64,000 nt of DNA from Tyto alba (lineage: Eukaryota > Chordata > Aves > Strigiformes > Tytonidae): NCBI RefSeq assembly GCF_018691265.1, contig NW_024881313.1:19275518-19339517 (forward strand). The letters are read 5' to 3'. Positions 26,945-38,900 of the stretch are shown here, piece by piece. The first letter of the stretch is position 1. Each line of letters starts with the position of its first letter. The notes under the pieces are model-generated. The model saw only the letters and a program-made list of their open reading frames with translations. It had not been told where the DNA came from and searched no databases. The position numbers and the translations under genes are program-made.

Positions 26945-28485
26945 ACTCATCTTTGAAAAGGTTTGCAATCTCAAAATTTAAAACAACGATAACAGACAGA
27001 TTAGTATTACGGCTTCCCACTGTAATGTGACAAATGAATGTTCATCCATGCTGTTAACTTCTGCCTGTGCCAACAGCTTACTGCGGGGATAGCAACTGAG
27101 CACTGTTCTTGGTAGCGTGGTCCAGATAGTAAAGTCAGCAATGTGGCAAAGGACAGAAAGAAGTCCCGCACATTATACAACATTTTACATAGATCCTACT
27201 GAACACTTAAGCTGACTATGAATTAAAAACCTTTATCTGATATTTAAGTTAAATGGTCCTGATAAAGTGCCTATTGTGATCCTTGAACAGTTCCTTGGTC
27301 TTTGGGAAAATACAAATTTCATTAAACAAGGACAGCAGAGAGCTAAAATATCAAATTATCTAATTTTGGGCACCCAAATCAAGATTGAGGGACTTTGTGT
27401 ATTCTGGAAGTTAGTTCTGCTTAGAGTTTCAGGTTGAGCATTAAGCCTCAAACTGTGCCAAACCTCTTCTCGGTTTGGAAAACCTTGTTCTTTGTGTCCT
27501 AGTCATTCCTAAACATATTGCTGACATTCAGCAGTCAGCTCTATTGCTATTAAGTGAAGTGAGACAGATGGAGTATACAGGTTGTCATCCATTTTTTTGT
27601 TTAATGGACGGATTAAATAAATTGCTATAACTACGATAGAACTGAAGAACTTCTCTTTCTCTTCTCTGTGTTGCTAGAACTGTGCATGGTGTTTGAGACA
27701 ACCACAGGATTTGGGGGAGAAGGCTGTACTGGCTTTGAAAATTAGTACCTCATTTGGTACAGAAACCTCCTATTTTGATACAGAAAATGTCCTATTCTGG
27801 TAATTAGAAACCATAGCAGAGGGGAACTTTATACACAATGATAATAATTTTTGGAAATGTAAGTCTTGCAACTGGGTGGCATGAGTCATGTTCAAAACAC
27901 TTCCGTAGTGATGAAACCCCTGCCAGTTTCATATAGTTCATTTTACACTAAAATATAATATTGCAGAGAGATTTGGTTAGTTTTGAGTGTAGAGCCTAGT
28001 CATTTCCTTAAAAAATCAGCTGCTAGTCACACCAGTTTGTTACGCTTTGCAACATTGGCAATGACTGTAGGCAACACAATTTTAAAAATAAATTTCATAA
28101 AAGAATTTGCCAATTTCTTTCTTAAGACCATACTGAGTCAAGAAAGTTATTCACAGGGGGAGACTTCAGTGCCTGGACATTTAGATCCTCTGCAGCCCAG
28201 TGGTATTCAAAAACCAAAATCATCTTCTCCCTGGTGGCGTGCAGGGAGACATATACTCTGGGTTCAGAAAAATCATCTCTTCCTGGGATGCACCGGCCTT
28301 TCTTGGGGGCTTTTCCTTACACATACCTCCCAGCTAAAGGGAGGGACCAGCCCCAGCTGAAGATTTATAACCAGAATCCGTTTTTTGGAACAGGAACCTT
28401 TCTGTTTTCAAAACCATAGCAGTCTTCATCTTTTCAGACCACAGCTAAAGGAGGAAGTGCTCTTTCGGACGAAACGTTAGACACT

Positions 28486-28525
28486 CGCTCAAGCGATAGG
28501 CCACAGCACTTGCTGTGGCTGAGCG
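28486..28525. repeat. Short inverted repeat (hairpin)
   Basis: A perfect 9-bp stem, GCCACAGCA with TGCTGTGGC, has a 2-base loop. It is extended after an 8-base bulge by CGCTCA pairing with TGAGCG. No known RNA family is recognised. Confidence 0.6.
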
Positions 28526-31500
28526 TTATGGAGAGTCCCTATTCAGTTTTCTGTAGGATGTTAAGAGACTTTCATATCGTCATGTTAAAGCAGGTCCCTT
28601 TTTCCTGGAGTTTGCTCAATATTCATGGAGCAGGGGAAGTGTGAAGAATGCCTCTACGGCCCCATGCATGTCAGGGCTTAAGGTTGCTATATGGTACTGA
28701 CAACAAAAGTAATTGCATTTGCATAGCAGGATGTTTTTCATGGGTATTTAATATTTATAGGTCATTTTATACCTCCTGGAAGCAGAAACTTTACTAAAAG
28801 TGCGTAAATCTGATTAATGAAAGCATTCACATCTGTTTAGTCAAGGTCTATAATAGCTGGAAAGCACATTCAGTATTTGGACTAAATTCCTCTAGTTTCT
28901 TAATGTTTAAATGAAATGGCAAATCAAATAAAAGGGAATGCCAGTCTTTTCAGTGATGTTTGCAGACCAACATATATCTGTGCAAGCGAATCAGAGAAAT
29001 TCTGGCTGTTATGAGGACTTTTTCATTTTTAGCGTAACAGACTTTCAGTAGAAAGCCGTTCAGGCATCTGTACCCCCTCCCTATGCACACCCATTTTCCC
29101 TGTTAATGAAAGTTATACAACAATCCAATATTTTTTGCTACAGTTCCAGGGCTTGATTCTGTATTTCATTCTTGGCAGTGAACCAATACCTCAATTCTCT
29201 GGCAAAAAGCCAAAAAATGCCAAACCAAATTTTGCAGTGTGAACTGAAAGGTTCACAATAAAAATACCTATTTCTGTTTTTAAGAGTGCCATTGGCTTAC
29301 CTCTGATCTACCTCTGTAGAGGTGACATCACCCACTGACCAGGCAGCTGCCTGACTGCATACTGGAATTGCAATAAACAACACAGATGGCAGCTAATAGT
29401 TTATGAATAATCCCCCAGCATGGTATTTAGTGATGCTGTTAACTGTCTGTCCTTCATGTACGAAGTGGTCAAGATCCTGACCAGCCGTAGTCTCTGAGAG
29501 TCCCATAGCACTTTCCTTAAAATTAGACTGATTACTGTGGTTTCATTTCAATTCAAACAAGTACACTCTCCATTATTTTTATGGCTACACTGAGATACAG
29601 TCTTTTCTGACAAGTACTGTGGAGATATTTTTGCATTTCAAGGGACCAGTTCTTGTTCCCCTTTGGGGTTTAAGATGCAAATGTGTGTTAAATTTATTAC
29701 AGCCTTACAAGAAATTTAGAGCTTGCTCCATTTATGCATCTGTGTAAGTACCAACCAGCAAAAGGCACTTAAAGGCTCATTGTAGTCCCGACAACTGACA
29801 ATATCACAATATTTCTAGGAAAATTTCATGGTGAGAAACAGCAATGAGGCAGGTGGCCAAGAGTACATATGGCAGCAGTGGCATAAACATATGGAAATTA
29901 CACTTGAAACATGGGGGTGGGTCATATTTATTTACTAAACCAAACACTTCCCTGAATTTAGGGGCAAAACAGTTTGCCTAAGTGAAGGATGACTGTTGCG
30001 TGTGTGTGCCATTAAAGCTTTCGTGGAGTATAGATAAGTTGTGCTCTGTTGGGAAAAAGAGATTGGGCACACCGCACCTTTAAAAAGCCAACAATCGACT
30101 AAAACTATCAGTACTTCTGAGTAAAGCATCTTTACTCTGTGGGGCTGTTAGTTACGTGCTGCTTTACTTTACTTTTGCCTGCTCATAGGAGTGTGTCCTT
30201 TTGTTCCAGGGCTCACAAAGGCTTACAGCTCAAACCTGATGGCTTAAATAAAGAGCTCTCAGAGGGCTGGACAGCACAACAGCGTCCAGGCTGGGCTGCG
30301 GGTACCCTTAGCCTCAGGAATGCTGGGTGACCTCTGCCTCCTATTCAGTGGGTGAATGGAATGAGCTGTAGCACAGGGCTCACGCTGCAAGCACTTCAGT
30401 AGTTCAACCTTGTCAGCTTCATTTGCTTGACTAAGCTTCAGTGAATAAAGGAAATTAAAACCTCAAGGACCTACATTTAGATACAGACTGCATTCCTGCA
30501 CTTCTGGTTGCCATCTGAATTAAATTAAAGTACAGTTTCCTTTACCAAAAAAAAAAAAAACATTCTCAAAAAAAATATACGGGCTCTGATTCTTCCTCAT
30601 AAAGTACAATTCCTGAAGTACAATAGTTAACTTCACTGTGAATTGGGGTATGAAGATTACCTGTCTCTCTGCCCACTGTTCATGTTCAGGTTTATCAGAA
30701 TTTCCAGTGAAGATACATGCTTCTGCAGGACTGAAAGTTAAAAAGAATTACAAATCAGTGGTAGTTTTGCATCCTCTAAATGCTGAAGTAATACACTGCA
30801 GATAATACCGCTACATTGTACTGGCCACTTCCCACAGCAAAGAGGAAAAAGATGTCCCTTAGCTCATGAGTCACTGCAGGATTAGAGAATGTGCTTCATG
30901 CTTTGGCCACTCAAGTGTTAAATTATCTAAATGTCAGGCATTCTGCCATCTCCTTTAAATGACTTCTGCATTCATACTGAAAATAATCTGCTGCTCCTCA
31001 GTCTAAGTTTTTCTTTGTTCAATTTTATGCCGTTGCTGTTGCCCTTTACTACCTACATCATTCTTCTCTACTGCTGGTAGCCCCATTCTGATAGTAAAAT
31101 TGATCTTGAAACACTGGGACTTTTGTCTGGCCTTTGATGCTACACACATAGGATATTTGCAGATTACGTCTAATGAATAATTATCATTTTGCCACGTGCT
31201 TTCCTAAGACTCTGATCATGTGCCTACTGAAATTAATAGCAAAAATCTGTTGGGTACAACAGTGCAGAAACAAATCTCTGATAAAATCTAGCTTGCCACT
31301 ATCCCAGATAATAGAAGGATTGCATCTAGGAGCAAGATCCTGATTGCATCTATTTCAATAATGTACTGTCCATACCCAAAAAATACCTACTGCTGGGATC
31401 ATTGTTATAATAATGACAGAATTAAGCCTTACCTGTGTAAGGTAAGGTTGCTCACCCAGATACAGGGAAAACACATGTAGCCTGTAAATGTTGTATCTTC

Positions 31501-32234
31501 AGCACAGAGGTAGGAGCTGAGATTGCTGTCACAGGAGGCAGCTAAAGAAGACACAGATATATTATTTTTCTGCCTGTTTATTTTGGACATTTGGCAGCCC
31601 TTTGTGAATAGTTAGCATCACTCTTCCCTGGTCCCACTCTTTCAGAAAGCTAAGAAAAAGAAACAGGCTCTCAGAAAGATATAGAGCTATGTATATATAC
31701 ACATCATACCTGTAGAGGTTTTTTTAATGTATGCATCCTGGGCTATATGGAGTTATTTTCCCTGTCCTGTGGCATAATACTAAACCTGCCGCCCCCACGC
31801 CCCCCTGCAGTTGCGGCGCGGCCTCTCGGAGGGGGACGCGAAAGTCAAGGGACAGACCGGCGCCCACTCCCGCGAAGCCGAGGATGCGGCTGCCGTCACG
31901 CCCCCCCCCCTCCCCCGCCCTCGGCTGAGCCGCGCCGCGCCGCGCCACGTCGCGCCGTCCACAGGGCTCCCCCCGCGCCCCTATCAGCGGCCGCCGCTCC
32001 CGCAGCCCCGGGGAGAAATTCGCCGGCCCTCGGGGTTCGGCCGCGCCGCCCCCACGCCGGGCCGCGCGCGGAAGGCAGCGGGTGCTGCCCCCCTCCCCTC
32101 CCCGCCGTTTCGCCCGCCTTTGTGTCCGCGGCGGCGGCGGCGGCTGCTGGCAGCTCCCCCGCCCCGTCCCCGCCGCGCCCCGGCGGCCGCCGCCCCCTCC
32201 CCGCGGGGCGAGGCGCGGCGCGGGCTGCGCGGCG

Positions 32235-32292
32235 ATTGGCGGCGGGCGGCGGGCGGGGCGGGCCCGGCGGCGGGCGGTGGCGCCCCATAAGA
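32235..32292 (+). promoter_or_regulatory. VIM: VIM core promoter: inverted CCAAT, GC boxes, TATA-like element
   Basis: ATTGG (inverted CCAAT) at 32235-32239, overlapping GC boxes GGGCGG/GGGGCGGG at 32251-32262, and a TATA-like CATAAGA at 32286-32292. Transcription would start about 25-30 bases further on, giving a 5' UTR of roughly 70 bases before the ATG at 32389. Vertebrate vimentin promoters are known to combine a TATA-like box with Sp1 sites. The start site itself is inferred. Confidence 0.75.
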
Positions 32293-32388
32293 GGGGGCCC
32301 GGGCCGGGGCCACCGCCCTTCTTCGCCCGTCGCTTAGTCGAGCCGCCCCGCTCCGCTCCCGGATTACAAAGCCCGCGCCGCCGCCGCC

Positions 32389-32930
32389 ATGAGCATCAGC
32401 ACCAAGAACTCCTCGTACCGCCGCATGTTCGGCGGGAGCAGCCGCCCCAGCACCGGCACCCGCTACATCACCTCCAGCAGCCGCTACTCGCTGGGCAGCT
32501 CGCTGCGGCCCAGCACCGCCCGGTACGTGTCCGCCTCGCCCGGCGGCATGTACGCCACCAAGACGACGTCGGTGCGGCTGCGGAGCAGCATGCCGCCCAT
32601 GCGGCTCCACGACTCCGTGGACTTCTCCCTGGCCGACGCCATCAACACGGAGTTCAAGGCGAACCGCACCAACGAGAAGGTGGAGCTGCAGGAGCTCAAT
32701 GACCGCTTCGCCAACTACATCGACAAGGTGCGCTTCCTGGAGCAGCAGAACAAGATCCTGCTGGCCGAGCTGGAGCAGCTCAAGGGCAAGGGCACGTCCC
32801 GCCTGGGCGACCTCTACGAGGAGGAGATGCGGGAGCTGCGGCGGCAGGTGGACCAGCTCACCAACGACAAGGCACGCGTGGAAGTGGAGCGGGACAACCT
32901 CGCCGACGACATCATGCGGCTGAGGGAGAA
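32389..32930 (+). CDS. VIM: VIM exon 1, coding part (head, coil 1A, start of coil 1B)
   Basis: Encodes residues 1-180 plus two bases of Lys181. Begins [16 protein letters not shown]; donor GAGAA|GTGAGT. Contains the rod-start motif at 103-118. Confidence 0.98.
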
Positions 32931-35900
32931 GTGAGTGTGCGAGGGGAGGGCGGGTCGGGGTTGCCCGCCGCGGCGGAGGCGGCCCCCGAGCATCCCCCGC
33001 TGGGCTGGGGCCGGCGGGAGGCTGGGGGGAGGCGGCGATCTGGGGGGACCCCCCGCCCCCTCCTCACCGCTCTCTCGCCCCTTCCAGGTTGCAGGAGGAG
33101 ATGCTGCAGCGGGAGGAGGCCGAGAACACCCTGCAGTCCTTCAGACAGGTTCGTGGGGCTGCGGGGAGGGAGGGAGCGGTAGGAGGGGAGAGCCTGAGGT
33201 AGGGGTGGTGGCGGCGCCTGGGGCGGGAGGAGGGGGGCTGCAGGAGTTTGCTTGCCTCACACAAAGGAATTCCAGCAGTTCTCACGCGAGCTCTCCATGT
33301 TTTCTTTAGGGGGATGCTGCGGTCTGAAGGGAGGGGCGGGGGGGAAACTATTGTCTTCCTTTATCCAAGTCTGCCCTGGTTTACAAAAAGCGCTCCGACG
33401 TGGAGTCTCTTTCCGATCCAATAAAAGTGAAAGGGGGCCATCTGCTCGCTTGGCTGAAGGGTATTAATGGTTTCTATGGGATGCACCGTGGAATGCAGAT
33501 ACAGGCATTATGGCAAGTGTGGTGGCAGCAGATTGAAATAATAGATCCCTTTGTGTCAGAGGGGAGAGCGCAGTGGGCTGCATTCTTACTGAATGTGTAA
33601 TGGTGTGGGCACATTTCTGGTGAAAAGTGACTATCATGCATATGGTCCAGTTTCTATATGAAACAGAGCTCCTTTTTAATGAATTACTTTGGTCGGTGCA
33701 TTACTGGACAAGAGTTTAAAATTTTTCATATGGGTGCTGACAAGTAGACAATTTGTTCCTTGGGGTGAGGTCACAACAGTCAAGTCTGCCTCCTCTGGAT
33801 GTCTGTTACGAACATATAATTGAATCCCCTAAACAAGATGGTAACATAGGACACAAGTTGTGTTAGAGTTTAGTCCCTGTAAGATGCTAGGATGTTATTC
33901 AGATAAGCTAAAACCTACATGACAGCCAGAACCAACTGTTCAAACAGTGTTCAGAAAGTGTTAAGCTCAGGTTTTCATTTGGGCAAAGCCAGCTTTCAGC
34001 TTGGATTAAGTCTTGTTTGAACTAGGAGCTATTTAGGAATGTGTCTTCTCAAAACAAGGTCTCTTCCCTAAAACTGCTGGTGTGAAATGGCATTACTGGC
34101 ATTCCTCCCAGCTGGAAGTGGCTGCCTTCACCTCCAGACAGCTGGCCACAGGCTTTGTCCCAAAGCTCTTCACTGGTGTTAGGAGATGTTACTGTTCAGG
34201 AGATCATCACTCGGTTGTCAGCGTTTCCCTGAGCAAGGGTTTTGACTACAGTATATTTATAGTCTCTGAAGGGGAGCATGTGTCTTCGTGAAATAATGTG
34301 TGGAAACTGAGACACCTACTCTCATTTAAGTCTGGGAATTCAGTCTCTGATGGTATTTTGGGGATAGAAATTTGAAACAGAACAGTTTGAGATACTGCCT
34401 TAACTTCAGCTTCTGTTTTTTTCAGTGCTAAGCCAAGTTAATGTAGTGTGAAGTTCCATGCAGAAGCATTTAAATTAAGTTTTAGAGAACCTAATCTATT
34501 CTGGTTCATTAATGACAACAGTTGAAGGATCCTTTGACCTAAGTCTGGCTTAAATGATCGTTCATACTTAATTGGTGCACTTCAGGGCATGTCTACCTCT
34601 ATTTCAAACCGATTAAACTTTGTGAAGGTGCTGTGCTTTTAAGTGAACTTGGCTTTGTGCGTATCCCACATTCATTATCCAGTTCTTACCTGCACTGGGG
34701 AAAGGGGTTGTTCAGGGACTCAGCCTCTAGCAGATCTGTGTGTGCAGTATGGTCAGAACTGTATCCATTTCACCTCTTAAGGTGTAGCTTATGTGTAAGA
34801 ATTGCAAGTCATTGTAGAAACGCTACACTAAATTCACTCACGACATAACTGATTCATGCTAGTGTGTTTGATTTGAACAACAGTAATATCTAATTTTTCC
34901 TTACCATGAAAGTGTAGACTTAACATGCAGGCTTTGAAAACTAAATCAGTTTCAGTATAAGTATAGTTCTGCAGGTGGAATTAGATTCATAGAACACTGA
35001 AGTTGAAACATCCTGTTGTGCTTTCCATTGTAAAAAAAAAAAAAATGCATAGCTTTTTATTAAACCAGTATATTCTTGCACTGGAAAATTGTGTACATGG
35101 GTTTAGAACACTTTAGCAGATACCTTACTGTTCTGCTGTAGCATCAAATTTACTTGATGGAGCTGTTGTGTACTTCGGTATTTAATGAGAAAGTAAACAA
35201 ATATTTGAACTTAAACTTTGTATTTCCAAAAGCTGTCTGTTTTAGAGACGGTTCAACTCCTATGTACTGAACTTTAATTCTCCTGAACAAAGATGTGATT
35301 GTACTCATATGCAGAGGAGTGTACTACATAAAATAAACCTAAAGGTCCAGTGAGTTACTTTCTTTGGGACAAAACAAGCATCACAATTAGTGAGAAAGGT
35401 TTTTACTGCAGCTTTGCTAGCTACTCTGGCAGCAAGGAATAGGTCCTGAACCTATGACAAGACTAACAGGCTTACATGAGATTTGTCTGAAGTAAATGTG
35501 GATGTTTAGCTCTGCAAACTACCTGACTGGAATTAAAGAATCTCCTAGGATAAAATCAATGCGTAGTGTAGTTGCATGTATGTATGCTTTTCACTTTGTT
35601 CACTCGGTCTACAAGTAGTTTATTTGTGGGGTTCTCCATACATCTCAGAAATACAGATAAACTGATTCTTCACTCCCTAACTTAATTATAATATACATAC
35701 TAAAGTGTATACCATATATTCTAAGTATCTTCATTTTGAGATGTTTGCAATTTATTATAAGCTCCTAAAAATCCTGTAGCTGTTTGTTCAGTTGTTCTGA
35801 AAAAATTACTACTCTTCAGGATGCATATTTCTGTAAAATCCACTGAAAACTCTTCAGATGTCTGTCTAATTGTGTAAAGATGTTTGGTCATAGCCATGTC

Positions 35901-38900
35901 ATTCCCTTCCAGAATGATCTTTTTTTTTTTTTTTTTTTTTTTTTGAGGGGAGGAGAATAAATGAATTGAGGAAATTTTTCTCGGAGTTGAAAAACAGATG
36001 ATGTGAACTGTGTGGGTGTAAAACTGGAATTGATAGGGAAGTTATGGAATAACACATGAAAGGGGTATTCTGTTGCATAAAGAAAACAGACAAATTCTTC
36101 TGGAGCAAGAACCTTACCCCAGAGTAGGAGTGATCCAAGGAATGGTTTCCTAGGAGCCTAAAGAAAACACTTATTTCAGAGGTGCCATAATAGTGGGAAC
36201 TGCTGATTAGCTTATGCTTTGGGCAATCCAAAACAGCTTTAGTGTAAGCTGTGAACACCAGATAGGTTAACGCCATGTAGACATAAGCGTGCAGCTGTGT
36301 ATCTAGCTAGTACGACAAATTCATCCCCTTTGCAAACTAATTGTCTTGCATATTTAAAATGTAAGAAGTTACCAATCAATGTTTAGTCTTAAGTTATGTT
36401 TTTGAACTAATTCAAGCTGCTCCCATGTAAATTCATGGCGTATCTTCTGTTATGCCTTAAATGAATTTTTGCTGTTGATTAAGACTATCTTTGTCCAGCA
36501 AAAGGTGGAGTCTTTGCCAGCTACTGTGAGGGTGTAGGCAATGATGACTAACTCGGTTTGCGTTTATGCTCATACCTTCTTTTTCTCAAGGGAGATCTGT
36601 CAAACCACTTGAAAAGGTAACTGCTTGCAATTCCTATATGTACCTCAAGCTTTGCACGTACACTTTTGAGCTGTGGTCTGTGGACCCAAAGGGCTCTGTG
36701 GTTGATCACCAAGGAATCCATAAGAAATAAACAAGAAATTAAGCCCACCAATAGGCATGTAGGCACATGGGTTGCCCTTTTAAGCCCCACGGGAAAAAAA
36801 TGGAAGGTTGCAAATTACAAGACTAACTCTTTTTCAGTGTAGTCAAGCTAAAAGAGCTTATAGCTGTCTTCTGACCCAAGTACCTGCCTTACACCCACCA
36901 TGATCTGTGTGTTCTTGATCATGCTCAGCCATACGTTGGCAAATATGAACTAATCTACATATGCTGTATAGCTCCCAAAATCACAATAAAGGTGTATATA
37001 GTGGTCTCTTAGGCTAGGGTAGGAGGTGGCAAAAAGAGGTTTTTCACAGCTCTTGATTTTGTATTGTCTTGCCATAAAGCTCACATGTAGCATCAGTCTG
37101 TATGCTACTGAACTTGCCATAAAAGACTTCTCTGCGTCAATTTTGTAAGACTGCTAATCCTTCTTTTCTCTGGTCAGGATGTTGACAATGCTTCTCTGGC
37201 ACGTCTTGATCTTGAGCGCAAAGTTGAGTCCCTGCAAGAGGAGATTGTCTTCTTGAAGAAGCTTCATGATGAGGTAAGCTGAATAATGAGGTCTGTGATT
37301 AGGTGCTGACAGTCTAGCGAGCAAGTAAGCTCCTCACCGATTCTGGCCCACAGTCCCCACGTACAGTGTATGTTCTGTATGTTGTCATGTAACACCTAGT
37401 GTCTGCTTCTCTCTAAGGAAATCCGAGAACTGCAGGCCCAACTCCAGGAACAGCACATCCAAATTGATATGGATGTTTCTAAGCCTGATCTTACTGCTGC
37501 CCTGCGTGATGTTCGCCAACAGTATGAAAGCGTTGCTGCTAAGAACCTTCAGGAAGCTGAAGAGTGGTACAAGTCCAAAGTAAGTAAGATCTGTTCAGAT
37601 GCATCAGGCACCCTAACTGTACAGAACAGCTTTGCTGCAGCAGTGTTCCCTCTGTCTCTCTACTGGACATGAACACAGCCATGGTACAGGGTCATAACTC
37701 CTAGTCTGGTAAGAGTACAGCTGAAAATGCTATTTTGTGCCATAACTACAGCTTCAAAGTAATGGGTTCATACTTGGAGTCTTTCCTATGCTTGTACCTG
37801 GAAGCAGATATTTTATGAAATACTAGAGAAAGGAGTGAATGAATGGATGAAAAAAATGATGAAAAGATGGAGGTGGGGAAACAAATGAAACATTTAACTA
37901 TGAATTCCAATTTAACAATTAGAAATCAAAAGGCATTAATGCCAATATTTAAACGTTTCAGGTGTTAAGGCTTGTAATGGCTTCAGTTGCCTTCAAATGC
38001 TGTGTTTAAAAAAGTCTGTTATACCGTTCTGTTGAAGTGTTACGCTAACCAAACCGGGGATTTCTACAGTTTGCAGATCTCTCTGAAGCTGCTAATAGGA
38101 ACAACGATGCCCTGCGCCAGGCCAAACAAGAAGCTAATGAATACCGCAGGCAGATTCAGTCTCTCACCTGCGAAGTTGATGCCCTTAAGGGAAGTGTAAG
38201 TAGAAGACGGCAGTTCAGTTGTTGGGACATTCCTTCCTTTGCAGCTTTAAGTACAACACTGCAGTTTAATTGTTGATACAGATGTAAGCAATCTACCATG
38301 CAGCATATTAGTAGTTTTTTGAAAAGGATGCTATGGACCCAATTTGGCTGCAGGCACTACAGTGCACTAGTTAGATTGATACACTGAACTAGTCTTACCT
38401 AAGGTATAAACAATGAGTTTATTCTCTTGCTATAATATTCACTGTTTACGTAACACTTTTCCAGAAAGTGTTTATGGCTTGTCTGTCAGATACAGCTGAA
38501 GCTGTAAAAAGCGCTGGGGGAGCAGTGGAAAGGAGGTGCAAATCTTGCTGTTACTAGAACCTCACTGCCTTAAAGGCTGGCTTGAAATGTATTTAACAGT
38601 GTATAGTACACCTGCAAATCCCCTCACTGAGGACTGCCAGCATGGTGACTTGTACTGCACGTGTTGGGCTTACTGTAAGGGATTACTTTGGTACCTGGTA
38701 GAACAAACACATGGCACTTCTCAGATCAAGCAGCAGAATAGCCCACCTTGACTTTGCAAAGGGAAAAAAAAGGAGATGATGAATTTGGTGTGTCTCTGGG
38801 CATTTTCAGAAAGGATGCTAACATAACTCAACTTCCCTTTTTAAAAAATTTTAAGAGTCTTGAGGGCGGGGAAGAGTGGCTAAACTGCAGCAGTACTTGA

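Larger units (their letters stand above)
19131..31780. other. Intergenic spacer between divergent TRDMT1 and VIM
   Basis: About 12.6 kb without a recognisable gene. The longest open frame (169 codons, minus strand, 20061-20570) has no known domain. It contains a 32-bp direct repeat (22847-22926), a 28-base A-run with a CAAA microsatellite (23894-23950), an ATGG microsatellite (26922-26944), a hairpin (28486-28525) and short A-runs (about 30546-30560). It may hold distal VIM enhancers, but none can be identified by sequence alone. Confidence 0.7.
31780..33240. promoter_or_regulatory. VIM: CpG island over VIM promoter and exon 1
   Basis: A sharp rise in GC and CpG density starting just before 31.8 kb, continuous through the promoter, exon 1, intron 1 and exon 2. 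The many long open frames on both strands here are caused by GC richness. The only supported coding sequence is VIM exons 1 and 2. Confidence 0.9.

Noticed and set aside
31724..32710. Pro/Arg/Gly/Ala-rich open frames up to 208 codons upstream of and overlapping VIM exon 1
   Set aside because: Low-complexity products of GC-rich DNA and shadows of the vimentin frame. No conserved domain and no suitable gene structure.
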